This document shows, in pieces, positions 42,761-51,437 of a DNA stretch of 64,000 nucleotides; the stretch's first letter is position 1; each line of letters starts with the position of its first letter. Origin of the DNA: Clostridium peptidivorans (lineage in GTDB: Bacteria; Bacillota; Clostridia; Clostridiales; Clostridiaceae). The stretch covers positions 124,001 through 188,000 of the forward strand of contig NZ_OAOD01000002.1 in NCBI RefSeq assembly GCF_900205925.1, read 5' to 3'. The translations under genes and the position numbers were made by a program. Under the pieces are notes generated by a model. It worked only from the letters and a program-made list of their open reading frames with translations. It was not told where the DNA came from and ran no database searches.

Positions 42761-42863
42761 AATGCGGCAATTGCATCGCGAAACTTAAAAAAATCAAAGT
42801 CTCTTCGTCTAGTGGCAACTTCCTGTCCACCTAGCACTTTACGCGCAATCACCTACTCTAACA
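42752..42863 (-). ncRNA. Tetrahydrofolate (THF) riboswitch upstream of folT
   Basis: The minus strand carries conserved blocks of the folT-type THF aptamer in order: GATTGCGCGTAAAGTG, GGAAGTTGCCACTAGACGAAG, and GCAATTGCCGCATTCCGC. P1 is formed by TGTTAG at the 5' end and CTAACA at the 3' end. The match to the published folT leader architecture was made by eye. It should sense reduced folate and lower folT expression when folate is plentiful. Confidence 0.88.
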
Positions 42864-43081
42864 AGCAAATCTATTTACATTATATACAAATATTTATTAC
42901 ATAACAAGATAAATTTTAGATTTTTTACAATTATTTCGACTTTTCAAACAAAAGCTCCATTCTTAAATATTCATCCCTTATTATTCATAAATATTATATA
43001 TGTGTTGATTATACTAATATATTGATGATAAAATGGCATTAGAGGAAAACTTAAAAGCATTTTTATATGTCGTTTAAAATT

Positions 43082-43098
43082 TTATTGACTGTCAATAA
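43082..43098. promoter_or_regulatory. Perfect palindrome upstream of greA
   Basis: TTATTGAC-T-GTCAATAA lies 28 bp before the greA start. A sigma-A-like TTGATT...TAAAAT pair sits upstream at about 43005-43034. The palindrome would lie in the untranslated leader, and no regulator is known to me. Confidence 0.4.
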
Positions 43099-43125
43099 TA
43101 AGTTACTAGGAAGGTGAATTTGTTT

Positions 43126-43590
43126 ATGGATAAAATTATTTTAACTGAAACAGCTAGAAAAAAAATAGAAACAGAATTGGAATACTTAAAAACCGTTAAA
43201 AGAGTTGAAATTAAGGAAGCATTAAAACATGCTCGTTCTCAAGGAGATCTAAGCGAAAACGCCGATTATTCCGCTGCAAAGGATGATCAATCTTTAAATG
43301 AAACTAGAATACTTGAACTAGAAAATCAATTAAGAAATTCAGTAATAGTAGAAAGTTCTACAGATGCAAATATGTTTGACATCAACAAAACTGCAATAGT
43401 TAAATTTTATGATATGGATGAAGAAGAAGAAGTGACTTTAGTAAGTTCTGTAGAAGCTGATCCAAGAAATATGAAAATAAGCATAGACTCTCCTTTAGGA
43501 AAAGCTTTATATAAACTTTCCATAGGAAAAAAGGCTAAAGTAAGCTCCCCTGATGGAGACTACGAAGTTGAAGTTATAAAAGTACTTTAA
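43126..43590 (+). CDS. greA: Transcription elongation factor GreA
   Basis: The start is taken at the ATG at 43126 (MDKIILTETARKK), after the SD AAGGTGA. A GTG four codons earlier overlaps that SD. This gives 154 residues. The N-terminal antiparallel coiled coil (about 5-75) contains HARSQGDLSENADYSAAK, with the acidic DLSEN tip that stimulates RNA cleavage by polymerase. The C-terminal FKBP-like domain ends GDYEVEVIKV. It rescues backtracked RNA polymerase. Monocistronic. Confidence 0.95.
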   Translation: MDKIILTETARKKIETELEYLKTVKRVEIKEALKHARSQGDLSENADYSAAKDDQSLNETRILELENQLRNSVIVESSTDANMFDINKTAIVKFYDMDEEEEVTLVSSVEADPRNMKISIDSPLGKALYKLSIGKKAKVSSPDGDYEVEVIKVL

Positions 43591-43617
43591 TACATATTGC
43601 TAAAAATTATCATAGGC

Positions 43618-43668
43618 TAGGTACTAAAGATTAGAAACTGTATATAAAGTTTTAATTTTTAGTACCTA
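43618..43668. terminator. Probable bidirectional terminator after greA
   Basis: TAGGTACTAAA at 43618-43628 pairs exactly with TTTAGTACCTA at 43658-43668 across a 29-nt loop that can fold further. It lies between convergent genes. The T-rich tail is short. Confidence 0.5.
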
Positions 43669-43679
43669 TCTCTATTTAC

Positions 43680-44015
43680 TTAGTAAATTTTCTTATCAAA
43701 AATTTCAGAATCTATATACATTTTATATAATGCCAAAGCATCTTCCTTAGTTATTTTATTGTTCAAGAGATTTCTATGAAGTATATATAAATTTGCATTT
43801 AAATCTGGATTTGAGCTCCTAGTTTCCCTCATTTTTTGTTCGATTTTTTCCATCACAGTTTCTGTATCTTTATTTAATTCCTTACTTACTAAATCTAATA
43901 TCTCCTCTGCTTCTTTAATTAATGCCTTGTCCTTACATAATGATTTAATGGTTTGAGCTCTTGACTTTATTTTTATAAGTATATCTTTGCTAACAACTAT
44001 TTTATCCTCTCCCAT
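43680..44015 (-). CDS. Hypothetical helical protein, 111 residues
   Basis: I do not recognise the family. The protein is soluble and mostly helical and charged: DILIKIKSRAQTIKSLCKDK, EAEEILDLVSKELNKDTETV, then a second half with NPDLNANLYILHRNLLNNKI and EDALALYKMYIDSEIF. It has one Cys and no signal peptide. A GGAGTAGAAT-type SD precedes the ATG. Monocistronic between convergent greA and the chemoreceptor terminator. Confidence 0.65.
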   Translation of the reverse strand: MGEDKIVVSKDILIKIKSRAQTIKSLCKDKALIKEAEEILDLVSKELNKDTETVMEKIEQKMRETRSSNPDLNANLYILHRNLLNNKITKEDALALYKMYIDSEIFDKKIY

Positions 44016-44170
44016 TATTCTACTCCTTTCATGTACTATCTAAATCTTCTTGTAAATCCTAGCTTGAGTTTCGTTTTTATTTTCAAAATTAAATATATTT
44101 CAACCATACTATCATACTATATTACATAACCTATTTGCCGATGCCTTTTCCATAAATATACTCTAAAAAC

Positions 44171-44233
44171 AAAAAAAACGCAAAACATTTTTTCAAATAA
44201 TAATTCATAATTATTATTTGAAAAATGTTTTGC
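44171..44233 (-). terminator. Strong terminator of the chemoreceptor gene
   Basis: A 25-bp stem (GCAAAACATTTTTCAAATAATAATT type, one bulged base, loop of 3) is followed on the minus strand by CG and T8. Confidence 0.92.
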
Positions 44234-44280
44234 ACTTTATTATTCATTTTTTCTTCCATTCACTAGTAACTATTTACTAT

Positions 44281-46353
44281 CTATTCTACCTTAAAATTGT
44301 TCACCTCTTCTAAAAGATTTTCAGCTAACTCTGATAACTTATTTGTACTTGTTGAAAGGTCTTCTATAATAGCAAGTATCTCTTCTGCACTTGCAGAAAC
44401 TTCTTCTGTAGAAGCTGAAGTTTCTTCAGATGCTCCTGATATTTCTGTTATAGCTTCCATTATTTCTTCTTTATTAATAATCATAGTTTTATTTAATGCT
44501 TCTATATGATTCATATAGTTAGAAACCTCAACTATAGACTTGTACATTTCTCCAAATACTTCACGTGTTCCATTTACTGAACCAATTTGTTTTCCAAGTG
44601 TATCCTTTGTAGCGCTTATAGAAGTTACAGCATTAGCAGATCTTCTTTGTATTTCAATAATAAGCTTGTTTATTTCTTCTGTTGAATACGCTGTACTTTC
44701 TGAAAGTTTTCTTATTTCCTCTGCTACTACAGAAAAACCACGACCTGCTTCCCCTGCACGAGCAGCCTCAATTGATGCATTTAGCGCTAAAAGATTTGTT
44801 TGATCAGCTATAGATTTAATAGTTCCTATTATTTCTCCTATTTTTTGAGAACTTATATCCATAGCTACTATTACTTCATTAAGCTTTTCTGTATCAGAAT
44901 TTACAAGAGAAGTCTTACTTGTTAAATCCTCAATTTCTTTCATACCATTTAAATTTAACTTTGTAACATTATCATAAACTTCTTTTACTGTGTGTATTGC
45001 TTTTGAAATCTCATCAATACTTTCTGAAAGCTGTTCTGATTTTTCCATACCTCTTTGAGTTTGTACAGCTTGTGATGTAGCAGTTTTTGCTATTTCTCCT
45101 ATAGTAAATGCAACTTCTGTTGTAGCGCTAGAAGTTTGAATTGACATATCTCTTAAAGACGTAGAGCTTTCTGACACTATTTTGGATGATGAAACTATCT
45201 CACCTATAAGAGATTTTAAATTACCCATCATTTGATTAAAGGCATTTCCTATATTCCCAAACTCATCCCTTGAGCTTATATTTATGTTTTCTGTCAAATC
45301 TCCTGAAGCTGCTTTATTTATTCCATCTTCTAGTACTTTTAAAGGCTTTGTTATCATATTAGATATATATAATGCAAATATTATTCCTATTATTGTACTT
45401 AATAACGCAATTAGTATATTTGTTCTATTTATTGTATTTAGCTCTTTTTGAGTTTCATTTGTATTAAAACTTAATGCAATCTTCCATGATGTTTTATCAT
45501 TAGTTGTAAATGATACATACTTATGATCTCCCCCAAAGGTATATTTTTTAAAACCTTCTTTATCAGAATTAATTACCTCAAAAACTTCTTGTCCTTTTAT
45601 ACTTTTACCGATTAGCTTTTCATCAGGGTGGGAAAGTACTGTACCATCAGGACTTATGACAAACATCCTTCCACTGTGTCCCATGGTAACATTCTTATAT
45701 TTTGTTGATAAATTTTCAAGGGTAATATCTATTCCCATTACTCCAAGTATTTCTCCACTATTACCCTTTAAAGTTTTTGCCATAGTAAACATAAGTTTTC
45801 CTGTGCTTGGACTTACATAAGGATCTATATATACTATCTTATCTGGATTTTCCATTGCCTCTTTATACCAAGGTCTCTGTGTAGGATCATATCCTGGCAT
45901 ATTTCCTGCCTTGTTAGTTGAATTTGCAAAGAATGTTTTATTTTTGGTTCCTATGTACACGGAAAATATACCATTTCCAGTTTTAACTTTATTATCTAAT
46001 AACTTTCTTGAAAAATATTTTGTTTTTTCTACTTCTTCTTTTATTTGATCTTTTGCTGCATCTTTGCTATTCATTTCATCTTCTAAACTTACTAAATTTC
46101 TCAAATTTTCATCCATAGATAAAAAGTTTATAGTTGACTCGATTTCCATAAACATATCATTTAAATTATTATTCATTTGTTTTGTCATTTCTTTTGAATT
46201 ATTTTTAAAACTATCTAAAAGTACTTTGTTTGAAATTCCATAGTTTAATATGCTAAGTATTAAAAGCGGCAGTACCATAGCAATAACTATAAGTGGCAAC
46301 AGCTTATATTTTATACTTCTGCGATTTTTTTGCTTCATTGATAACTTTTCCAT
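44281..46353 (-). CDS. Methyl-accepting chemotaxis protein with dCache sensor
   Basis: A 690-residue receptor. It has a membrane helix at about 18-38, an extracytoplasmic double-Cache domain (about 40-300) with NMPGYDPTQRPWYKEAMENP and YVSPSTGKLMFTMAKTL, and a second helix at about 308-330. HAMP covers about 330-385. The cytoplasmic signalling coiled coil carries the tip LNASIEAARAGEAGRGFSVV and EEIRKLSEST. Cache domains of this type often bind amino acids; the ligand is unknown. A sigma-28 promoter at 46426-46452 ties it to the motility regulon. The che genes are not in the window. Confidence 0.94.
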   Translation of the reverse strand: MEKLSMKQKNRRSIKYKLLPLIVIAMVLPLLILSILNYGISNKVLLDSFKNNSKEMTKQMNNNLNDMFMEIESTINFLSMDENLRNLVSLEDEMNSKDAAKDQIKEEVEKTKYFSRKLLDNKVKTGNGIFSVYIGTKNKTFFANSTNKAGNMPGYDPTQRPWYKEAMENPDKIVYIDPYVSPSTGKLMFTMAKTLKGNSGEILGVMGIDITLENLSTKYKNVTMGHSGRMFVISPDGTVLSHPDEKLIGKSIKGQEVFEVINSDKEGFKKYTFGGDHKYVSFTTNDKTSWKIALSFNTNETQKELNTINRTNILIALLSTIIGIIFALYISNMITKPLKVLEDGINKAASGDLTENINISSRDEFGNIGNAFNQMMGNLKSLIGEIVSSSKIVSESSTSLRDMSIQTSSATTEVAFTIGEIAKTATSQAVQTQRGMEKSEQLSESIDEISKAIHTVKEVYDNVTKLNLNGMKEIEDLTSKTSLVNSDTEKLNEVIVAMDISSQKIGEIIGTIKSIADQTNLLALNASIEAARAGEAGRGFSVVAEEIRKLSESTAYSTEEINKLIIEIQRRSANAVTSISATKDTLGKQIGSVNGTREVFGEMYKSIVEVSNYMNHIEALNKTMIINKEEIMEAITEISGASEETSASTEEVSASAEEILAIIEDLSTSTNKLSELAENLLEEVNNFKVE

Positions 46354-46425
46354 CTCATCTTCTCCTTATTGTAAATTACTTATCTTTTTTATATTGTCAC
46401 TGCAATATTATACCAACATCCTCAA

Positions 46426-46452
46426 TTATCGACAAGTTATAGCAAAACTTTA
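46426..46452 (-). promoter_or_regulatory. Sigma-28 promoter of the chemoreceptor gene
   Basis: TAAA, 15 nt, GTCGATAA on the minus strand, about 73 nt upstream of the ATG. It is the same spacing as at the flagellin promoters. Confidence 0.88.
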
Positions 46453-46520
46453 AATTTTTTCATAGACTTTGTAATTGTTTTAAATCTCTTATTTAAACTT
46501 CACTTAAAAGCCCATAAAAT

Positions 46521-46548
46521 TAGGAAGTCTGCATTTACAGACTTCCTA
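46521..46548 (-). terminator. Terminator-like hairpin after the FHA gene
   Basis: TAGGAAGTCTG pairs exactly with CAGACTTCCTA, loop 6 nt; the minus-strand tail is AATTTTATGG. Related in sequence to the hairpin at 41913-41950. Confidence 0.7.
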
Positions 46549-46590
46549 TTATAACTATCCACTATTAATAATTAACTATTAGCTTCATCT

Positions 46591-47256
46591 TTATTGTATA
46601 ACTACAAATCTTAATTTTGTTTCTCCAATTATTACGGTGTCATTGTTATTTAATTCCTTAGCTTCTTCTATTTTGTCTCCATTCACAAAAACTCCATTTT
46701 TTGAATTTAAATCATATATATACATTTTGTCTTCTTGTTGTTTTATAATGGCATGATTCCCACTTACATACATATCATCAAGTACTATATCATTTTCATC
46801 ACTTCTACCTATATGACTTTCTCCAGGCTTAATCTCATAATTGGTTCCTCTTTTTGTTCCATTTAACTGCACTAAAAATGCAATTATATTATTGTAAAAA
46901 TTACTTAAAATTATTGTATCATCACTTATGGTAGAATTTATTTCTTTCTTTACATCAAGTTCTGTAGCTTGCTTTTCAACTAATAAATCATTTTTTATAT
47001 CACTCTTACTATCTTTATAATTATGTTTTTCAATATTATCACTTTCTTTATTTACACTTTCTTCAGCATTTTTTTCTTCTGTAATTTTTTTATCTACCCT
47101 ACTATTTTCATTTTCACTTTCTTCAAGATCATCATCTTCATCAAGGTCATCATCCTCTATAAAATCATCTTCATCATATTTTCTAAGTACTAAGAAACCT
47201 ACAACAGTGCCTATACCTACTATTCCTATAAGCACAAGTATTATCCCAATTGTCAT
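46591..47256 (-). CDS. Membrane-anchored FHA-domain protein
   Basis: A 221-residue protein with an N-terminal membrane segment (about 3-21, GIILVLIGIVGIGTVVGFL), a strikingly acidic stretch (about 25-47, DEDDFIEDDDLDEDDDLEE), and a Lys/Glu-rich linker. A C-terminal FHA domain (about 140-220) has the phosphothreonine-binding signature residues GRSDENDI, SGNHA and NSKNGVFVNG. It should read phosphothreonine on a partner near the membrane. No Ser/Thr kinase gene is adjacent. A TTGACT-N17-TAAAAT promoter precedes it. Confidence 0.88.
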   Translation of the reverse strand: MTIGIILVLIGIVGIGTVVGFLVLRKYDEDDFIEDDDLDEDDDLEESENENSRVDKKITEEKNAEESVNKESDNIEKHNYKDSKSDIKNDLLVEKQATELDVKKEINSTISDDTIILSNFYNNIIAFLVQLNGTKRGTNYEIKPGESHIGRSDENDIVLDDMYVSGNHAIIKQQEDKMYIYDLNSKNGVFVNGDKIEEAKELNNNDTVIIGETKLRFVVIQ

Positions 47257-47348
47257 AAATTTATTCCTCCCTTATTGCTCTGCAAGTCCATTGACTTTTG
47301 GAAAATTTTAATTTAACTTCCCACTTTTTTATTTCAATTCTTAGCTAA

Positions 47349-47377
47349 ATTTTAAAGCTTTAATGAAAAATAGTCAA
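47349..47377 (-). promoter_or_regulatory. Sigma-A promoter of the FHA-protein gene
   Basis: TTGACT (47377-47372), 17 nt, TAAAAT (47354-47349) on the minus strand. Confidence 0.6.
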
Positions 47378-47462
47378 TACACAAAAGAATATAGATAATA
47401 TATTGAATAGTAATTCTAATTTTGTAAACTATATGTATAGATAAAATTAATGGAGGACTACT

Positions 47463-47600
47463 ATGCAAAAGGAAATATATAATTTGCTTCAAGAAATTAG
47501 AAAAGAAATAGAACTTATAGAAAAAAGATTAGATGAAATAGAAAAAAACTCAACTAATTTAAATTCATCAGAAAATGAACATAGAAATGAAGTAAAATAA
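47463..47600 (+). CDS. Small coiled-coil protein, 45 residues
   Basis: Too short for most gene callers. It begins MQKEIYNLLQEIRKEIELIE and continues KRLDEIEKNS, a clean heptad pattern over about 30 residues, then a polar tail ending HRNEVK. TGGAGG lies 7 nt before the ATG, and a strong terminator follows 6 bp after the stop, giving a complete tiny transcription unit. Probably dimeric or partnering another coiled coil. Function unknown. Confidence 0.72.
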   Translation: MQKEIYNLLQEIRKEIELIEKRLDEIEKNSTNLNSSENEHRNEVK

Positions 47601-47606
47601 TGTTTC

Positions 47607-47630
47607 AAGTCAGCCTAAGGCTGACTTTTT
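47607..47630 (+). terminator. Terminator of the small coiled-coil gene, overlapping the end of the next gene
   Basis: AAGTCAGCC/GGCTGACTT with a TAA loop and T-tail. The loop contains the stop codon of the convergent gene at 47615, so the same bases serve both. Confidence 0.9.
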
Positions 47631-48394
47631 CCCTTTTGATTTATCTCTGCAATTTCTGGATTCTCATCTAAAAACTTTATAACTTCCTTAGCATTTGGAA
47701 AATCAGAATCAAAGTGCCTAAAAATGGTGCATATAAGTCTGAAATCTTCTTTAGTATCAACAGAAAGCTTATAGCCTCTATTGTAGGCCTTTTCTCCTTT
47801 TACTATGCCAATCTTAAACTCCCTAGGATGCTTTAAAATATAATTTGTTACTCCTTCATAGTATTTACCAGGAGAGCATTCATTTGAATACATAGATTCC
47901 CTTATAGATATAGTATTTATTCCTGAACTTTTTATAACCTTTTGTAGACATTTATCTAATGCTGCTTTTGAAAACACCTCTACTTCTAAGCCCTCTGGAA
48001 AGGAGTTTGGTACGTCTAAGCATACATAGTCATAATCGTACATTTTAAAATAAGATATAACATGGTCTACAATATCAGGGGCTATTAAAGGACAATTACC
48101 TTTTATTCTAACTATTATATCACCAAAATGTTTACCTGAAGCTTCCTTAAATCTTTTTAGCATATTTTCTTTATCCCCTGTAAATACATGAAGCTCGGTT
48201 TCTTGAAGTGCACTTACCAAAGAGGAATCCTTAATATTATTGGATGCCGCTACAATAACTTCATCTATAAGCTTTGCCTTCATTAGTCTTTGTAAGGTAT
48301 GTACAATAACTGGTTTTCCCGAAATAGACCTTGTTAAAAGCTCCATATTTCCATTACAAACTGTTTCTGGCTGAACAATACATAATACCTTCAT
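47615..48394 (-). CDS. Cytidylyltransferase-family protein (SpsF/CMP-sugar synthetase-like)
   Basis: The start is set at the ATG at 48394 (MKVLCIVQPETV), preceded by AGAGGTGA. A GTG three codons upstream lies inside the SD. This gives 259 residues of the nucleotidyltransferase fold: SGKPVIVHTLQRLMKAKLID, IIVRIKGNCPLIAPDIVDHV (metal-binding region) and C-terminal YKLSVDTKEDFRLI. Relatives activate acidic sugars for spore-coat or surface polysaccharides. The N-terminal GxGxR loop is replaced by QPETVCNGN, so substrate use may differ. It stands alone, away from the modification island at 55-64 kb. Confidence 0.8.
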   Translation of the reverse strand: MKVLCIVQPETVCNGNMELLTRSISGKPVIVHTLQRLMKAKLIDEVIVAASNNIKDSSLVSALQETELHVFTGDKENMLKRFKEASGKHFGDIIVRIKGNCPLIAPDIVDHVISYFKMYDYDYVCLDVPNSFPEGLEVEVFSKAALDKCLQKVIKSSGINTISIRESMYSNECSPGKYYEGVTNYILKHPREFKIGIVKGEKAYNRGYKLSVDTKEDFRLICTIFRHFDSDFPNAKEVIKFLDENPEIAEINQKGKSQP

Positions 48395-48487
48395 TAAAAT
48401 CACCTCTATAAATTTAGAATAACCTTAAAGGAAAAAGTTTATGAAAAAAACTTTAAATATATAATATACACGTTATCTATATGCCTA

Positions 48488-48694
48488 ATGTTATCAATCC
48501 ACTCTAAGGTAAATCCTATGACTGTTTATAATAATAATGATAATGTTACCATAGAAAAGGTTTTAAGTAAAAACTACAATTCAGAAAAACAATGGAATAA
48601 CTTGAGTAATCTTGAAATTGCTATGAAAAGCCACATGGCAAATCGTGATACAAACTTTATCATTATTATTTATCCTCTAAGAAAGTTCTTGTAA
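48488..48694 (+). CDS. Doubtful small ORF, 58-68 codons
   Basis: An open frame (MLSIHSKVNPMTVYNNNDN... ending IIIIYPLRKFL) in the gap between two minus-strand genes. The only SD-like sequence (AAGGTAAAT) precedes an internal ATG at about 48518. It has no recognised domain and could be chance or a remnant. Confidence 0.25.
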   Translation: MLSIHSKVNPMTVYNNNDNVTIEKVLSKNYNSEKQWNNLSNLEIAMKSHMANRDTNFIIIIYPLRKFL

Positions 48695-48698
48695 GGTT

Positions 48699-49352
48699 TC
48701 ACACATGATTACAAACCGCTCTTATCAATCTTTTACATCTACTTCTTAGTTCATCTAAATTATCTAATGTTATGTCTTGAACTAAAGCTTCATCTACGCC
48801 TAGTGTGTAGGCTCCTGCTCTAAACCACTTTTCTATATTATCCTCTCTTACTCCTCCAGTTGGCATTAAATCCATATATGGAAACGGCCCTTTTAAAGCT
48901 TTTATAAACTCAGGACCTAGGGATTCTCCTGGAAATACTTTTATAATGTCTGATCCTAAGCTATATGCCTTAAATGCTTCTGTTGGAGTGGCCACTCCTA
49001 GTGAAAAAAATATTCCATGCGACTTACAGTACTTTCCCACCTCCTCTACAATACAAGGAGATACTATAAAGTCCGCTCCACTATTTAAAACTTGCTTTAA
49101 TTGTATTTTATCTACTATGGTTCCTGCTCCTATAAGAGCATTTGAATATTTACGTTTAAGCCTATCTATAAGTATTGGTGCCTCCTTTAATGTACAAGTT
49201 ACCTCAATTATATTTATACCTGAACATATTATGTTTTTACAAAGCACTTCAGCAAAATCTAAATCCTTTTCCCTTATTACTGCCACTATATTATTTTTAA
49301 ATCTATTTTTAATATCTCTTTTATCCATAATACTAGTTATCTCCTCCTTCAT
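48699..49352 (-). CDS. eda: KDPG/KHG aldolase
   Basis: A 217-residue class I aldolase. Motifs are NNIVAVIREKD (catalytic Glu region), IGAGTIVDKIQLKQVLNSGADFIVSP, and SDIIKVFPGES with the Schiff-base Lys; the phosphate site is LMPTGGV. It cleaves 2-keto-3-deoxy-6-phosphogluconate to pyruvate and glyceraldehyde-3-phosphate, or acts on 4-hydroxy-2-oxoglutarate. The ATG at 49352 is followed by an SD-like AAGGAGGAG within the coding frame, so an ATG at 49328 (MDKRDIKNRF) may be the real start. No kdgK or uronate genes are adjacent. Confidence 0.92.
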   Translation of the reverse strand: MKEEITSIMDKRDIKNRFKNNIVAVIREKDLDFAEVLCKNIICSGINIIEVTCTLKEAPILIDRLKRKYSNALIGAGTIVDKIQLKQVLNSGADFIVSPCIVEEVGKYCKSHGIFFSLGVATPTEAFKAYSLGSDIIKVFPGESLGPEFIKALKGPFPYMDLMPTGGVREDNIEKWFRAGAYTLGVDEALVQDITLDNLDELRSRCKRLIRAVCNHV

Positions 49353-49578
49353 CTGTATAAACTCTGTGACTTTATACAGATATATGAAAAATTATCTATA
49401 AATATGAAATGAAAAATTAATAGCTGTAATAATATGCATATAGTTTAAATGTTCTATGCCTTTGCCTTAATTCTAACAATAAGTTTATTGTATTTTCTTT
49501 AAAATATACATATAATTAACTTTATAAAACTTTATTTTTAAACAGTTATAATTATAGTTTATTAACTAGGAGGAAAAT

Positions 49579-50658
49579 ATGAAAAAATTTAAAGGACTAA
49601 TTGTTACATTATTAATAGGTACTAGTTTAATTTCTTTATCTGGCTGTACCTCAAAAGAAGACAAGCTCATTAACGCTCTAGCAAAAACTAATACACTACA
49701 CTCTTTTAACTATAAAGCTAATGCTAATGTCAAAACTAATGGAGAAACTGCTTTAAATACTAAAACCCCTAATGAATTTAGCTTAGAGTTTAATGGTAAA
49801 ACTGTTAAAAAAGATAAAAGTTTAATTAAGTCTGAAACAAATATTAAATTAGGAACAGCAGGCATAAGTACAGATTTCGACTTAATTCAGCAGATATCAC
49901 TAGGTAAGAATAAATCAGATTTTAAAATTCTTATAAAAGTTCCGCAAATGTTAAAAACTGAATTAGGATCTATGTTACAAAATACTGACTACATTTATGT
50001 AGATTCAAATGGACTTAAAAAGCTTCAAGAGCTTGAAAAGGCTAAAAATTTAGATTCAAAACCTTCAACAAGTATAGATACAGATAAATTTGCTGCAAAT
50101 GCTGCTAATATTGAAAAATCCTTATTTCTATTTATAAAAGAATATACAAAAAAAGATGGTAAAGGATTAATAAAATACACAGGCAAAAACTCTGTATCAA
50201 TTAATGGAGTTGATGAAAACCTTGAAACTTATAGAGTTAAAATTAATAACGAGGATCTCAAAAAACTTTTAAAAGCTTATGTTAAAGATGAAAAGAGAGT
50301 TACTGAGCTTCAAGATTATTTAACAGCTTTATCCCCTGAATGGTCCAAAGAAAACAAAAAAATAAATAGCGAAGACTTAAATAAAAAAATTGATAAAATG
50401 AAAAACATATTTGGCAAAGATGGATTAGTAATGGACTTTGCCATTAAGGATGGTTATATAGTTCAAGAAAAAATAAGTGCAGATATTATAACCGAAACTG
50501 ACTCAATAACCTTCAGTATTAATTATGATATATTTAATATCAATAAAAATGTAGAAATAAATTTCCCAAATAAAGAAGATGTTAAATATGTTGACTTAGT
50601 AGATATGATATCAATGTCTAATGGAAAATTAGACTCTTCAGTTCCTGCAGGCTTCTAG
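49579..50658 (+). CDS. Lipoprotein of unknown function, 359 residues
   Basis: A clear lipoprotein signal: MKKFKGLIVTLLIGTSLISLSGC with the modified Cys at 23. The mature part is Lys/Asn/Asp-rich with alternating beta-like segments (FSLEFNGKTVKKDKS, DKDGLVMDFAIKDGYIVQEK). This resembles the LolA/LppX-like lipoproteins common in clostridia, but I cannot assign a family. Anchored on the outer face of the membrane. AGGAGG lies 7 nt before the ATG and a terminator follows. Monocistronic. Confidence 0.75.
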   Translation: MKKFKGLIVTLLIGTSLISLSGCTSKEDKLINALAKTNTLHSFNYKANANVKTNGETALNTKTPNEFSLEFNGKTVKKDKSLIKSETNIKLGTAGISTDFDLIQQISLGKNKSDFKILIKVPQMLKTELGSMLQNTDYIYVDSNGLKKLQELEKAKNLDSKPSTSIDTDKFAANAANIEKSLFLFIKEYTKKDGKGLIKYTGKNSVSINGVDENLETYRVKINNEDLKKLLKAYVKDEKRVTELQDYLTALSPEWSKENKKINSEDLNKKIDKMKNIFGKDGLVMDFAIKDGYIVQEKISADIITETDSITFSINYDIFNINKNVEINFPNKEDVKYVDLVDMISMSNGKLDSSVPAGF

Positions 50659-50693
50659 TTCATTAAACCCTACAATTAATTAAACAATAATAA

Positions 50694-50740
50694 AGCATCA
50701 AAAATATAGATCTCTTCTATATCTTTGATGCTATTTTTAT
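50694..50740 (+). terminator. Terminator of the lipoprotein gene
   Basis: A 17-bp stem from AGCATCAAAAATATAGA with one mismatch, loop of 5, followed by ATTTTTATTT. Confidence 0.88.
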
Positions 50741-50786
50741 TTAAACTTTATCAAGATTAGATTTTACTTATATGTGTCCAACATAT

Positions 50787-51437
50787 TTATACTATATACT
50801 TAAATACCATAAAATAATGAAAAAAGCTTCCTAGCAATACAAACAAATGAAATATCTCATGGAATCCAAATATATTAGATTTTATCCTTGGCCACTTTGT
50901 GGCATATATAACTGCACCCAAAGTATAAGAAACACCGCCAAGAAATAATAAAACAATTCCTCCTGTTGACATGGTCTTTGAAAGAGCTGGAATTAAAAAT
51001 ACGGAAATCCATCCTATAAATACATAAGATAAAGTAGATATCCATCTTGGCGCATTAAACCACACCATTTTAAATATAATGCCCATGAGAGCACAAGCCC
51101 AAATACCTATAAACATTGCCCATCTTAAAGTCCCATGTAGTGAAATCAAACATATAGGGGTATATGTTCCTGCTATTAAAACAAAAATCATTGAATGATC
51201 TAGCTTTCTTAGAAATCTTATTACTCTTTCTGATGCCATTGCTAAATGGTATACCGTACTTGCTGTATAAAGAAGTATTAAGCTTAAGCCAAACATAGCT
51301 ATAGCTACATAAGATAATGGCTCAGGTTTTGCTACTGTACTTTCATGCCAAATAAGTGCTATCATGCCCACTAAGGATATTACCGCTCCAATTAAATGGG
51401 TTAATCCACTCATAGGTTCTCTAAACTTTGCAAACAT
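50787..51437 (-). CDS. trhA: TrhA/hemolysin III (PAQR-like) membrane protein
   Basis: A 216-residue seven-helix protein. Family motifs are REPMSGLTHLIGAVISLVG (about 6-24), LYTASTVYHLAM (about 56-67), LDHSMIFVLIAGTYTPICL (about 79-97) and C-terminal FHEIFHLFVLLGSFFHY with the metal-binding His residues. Relatives control membrane fluidity (TrhA) and are often called hemolysin III, though haemolysis is doubtful. Monocistronic. Confidence 0.9.
   Translation of the reverse strand: MFAKFREPMSGLTHLIGAVISLVGMIALIWHESTVAKPEPLSYVAIAMFGLSLILLYTASTVYHLAMASERVIRFLRKLDHSMIFVLIAGTYTPICLISLHGTLRWAMFIGIWACALMGIIFKMVWFNAPRWISTLSYVFIGWISVFLIPALSKTMSTGGIVLLFLGGVSYTLGAVIYATKWPRIKSNIFGFHEIFHLFVLLGSFFHYFMVFKYIV

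Noticed and set aside
42702..42830. N-terminal extension of FolT by 43 residues
   Set aside because: The extension is translated from THF riboswitch sequence; the strong SD supports the ATG at 42701.
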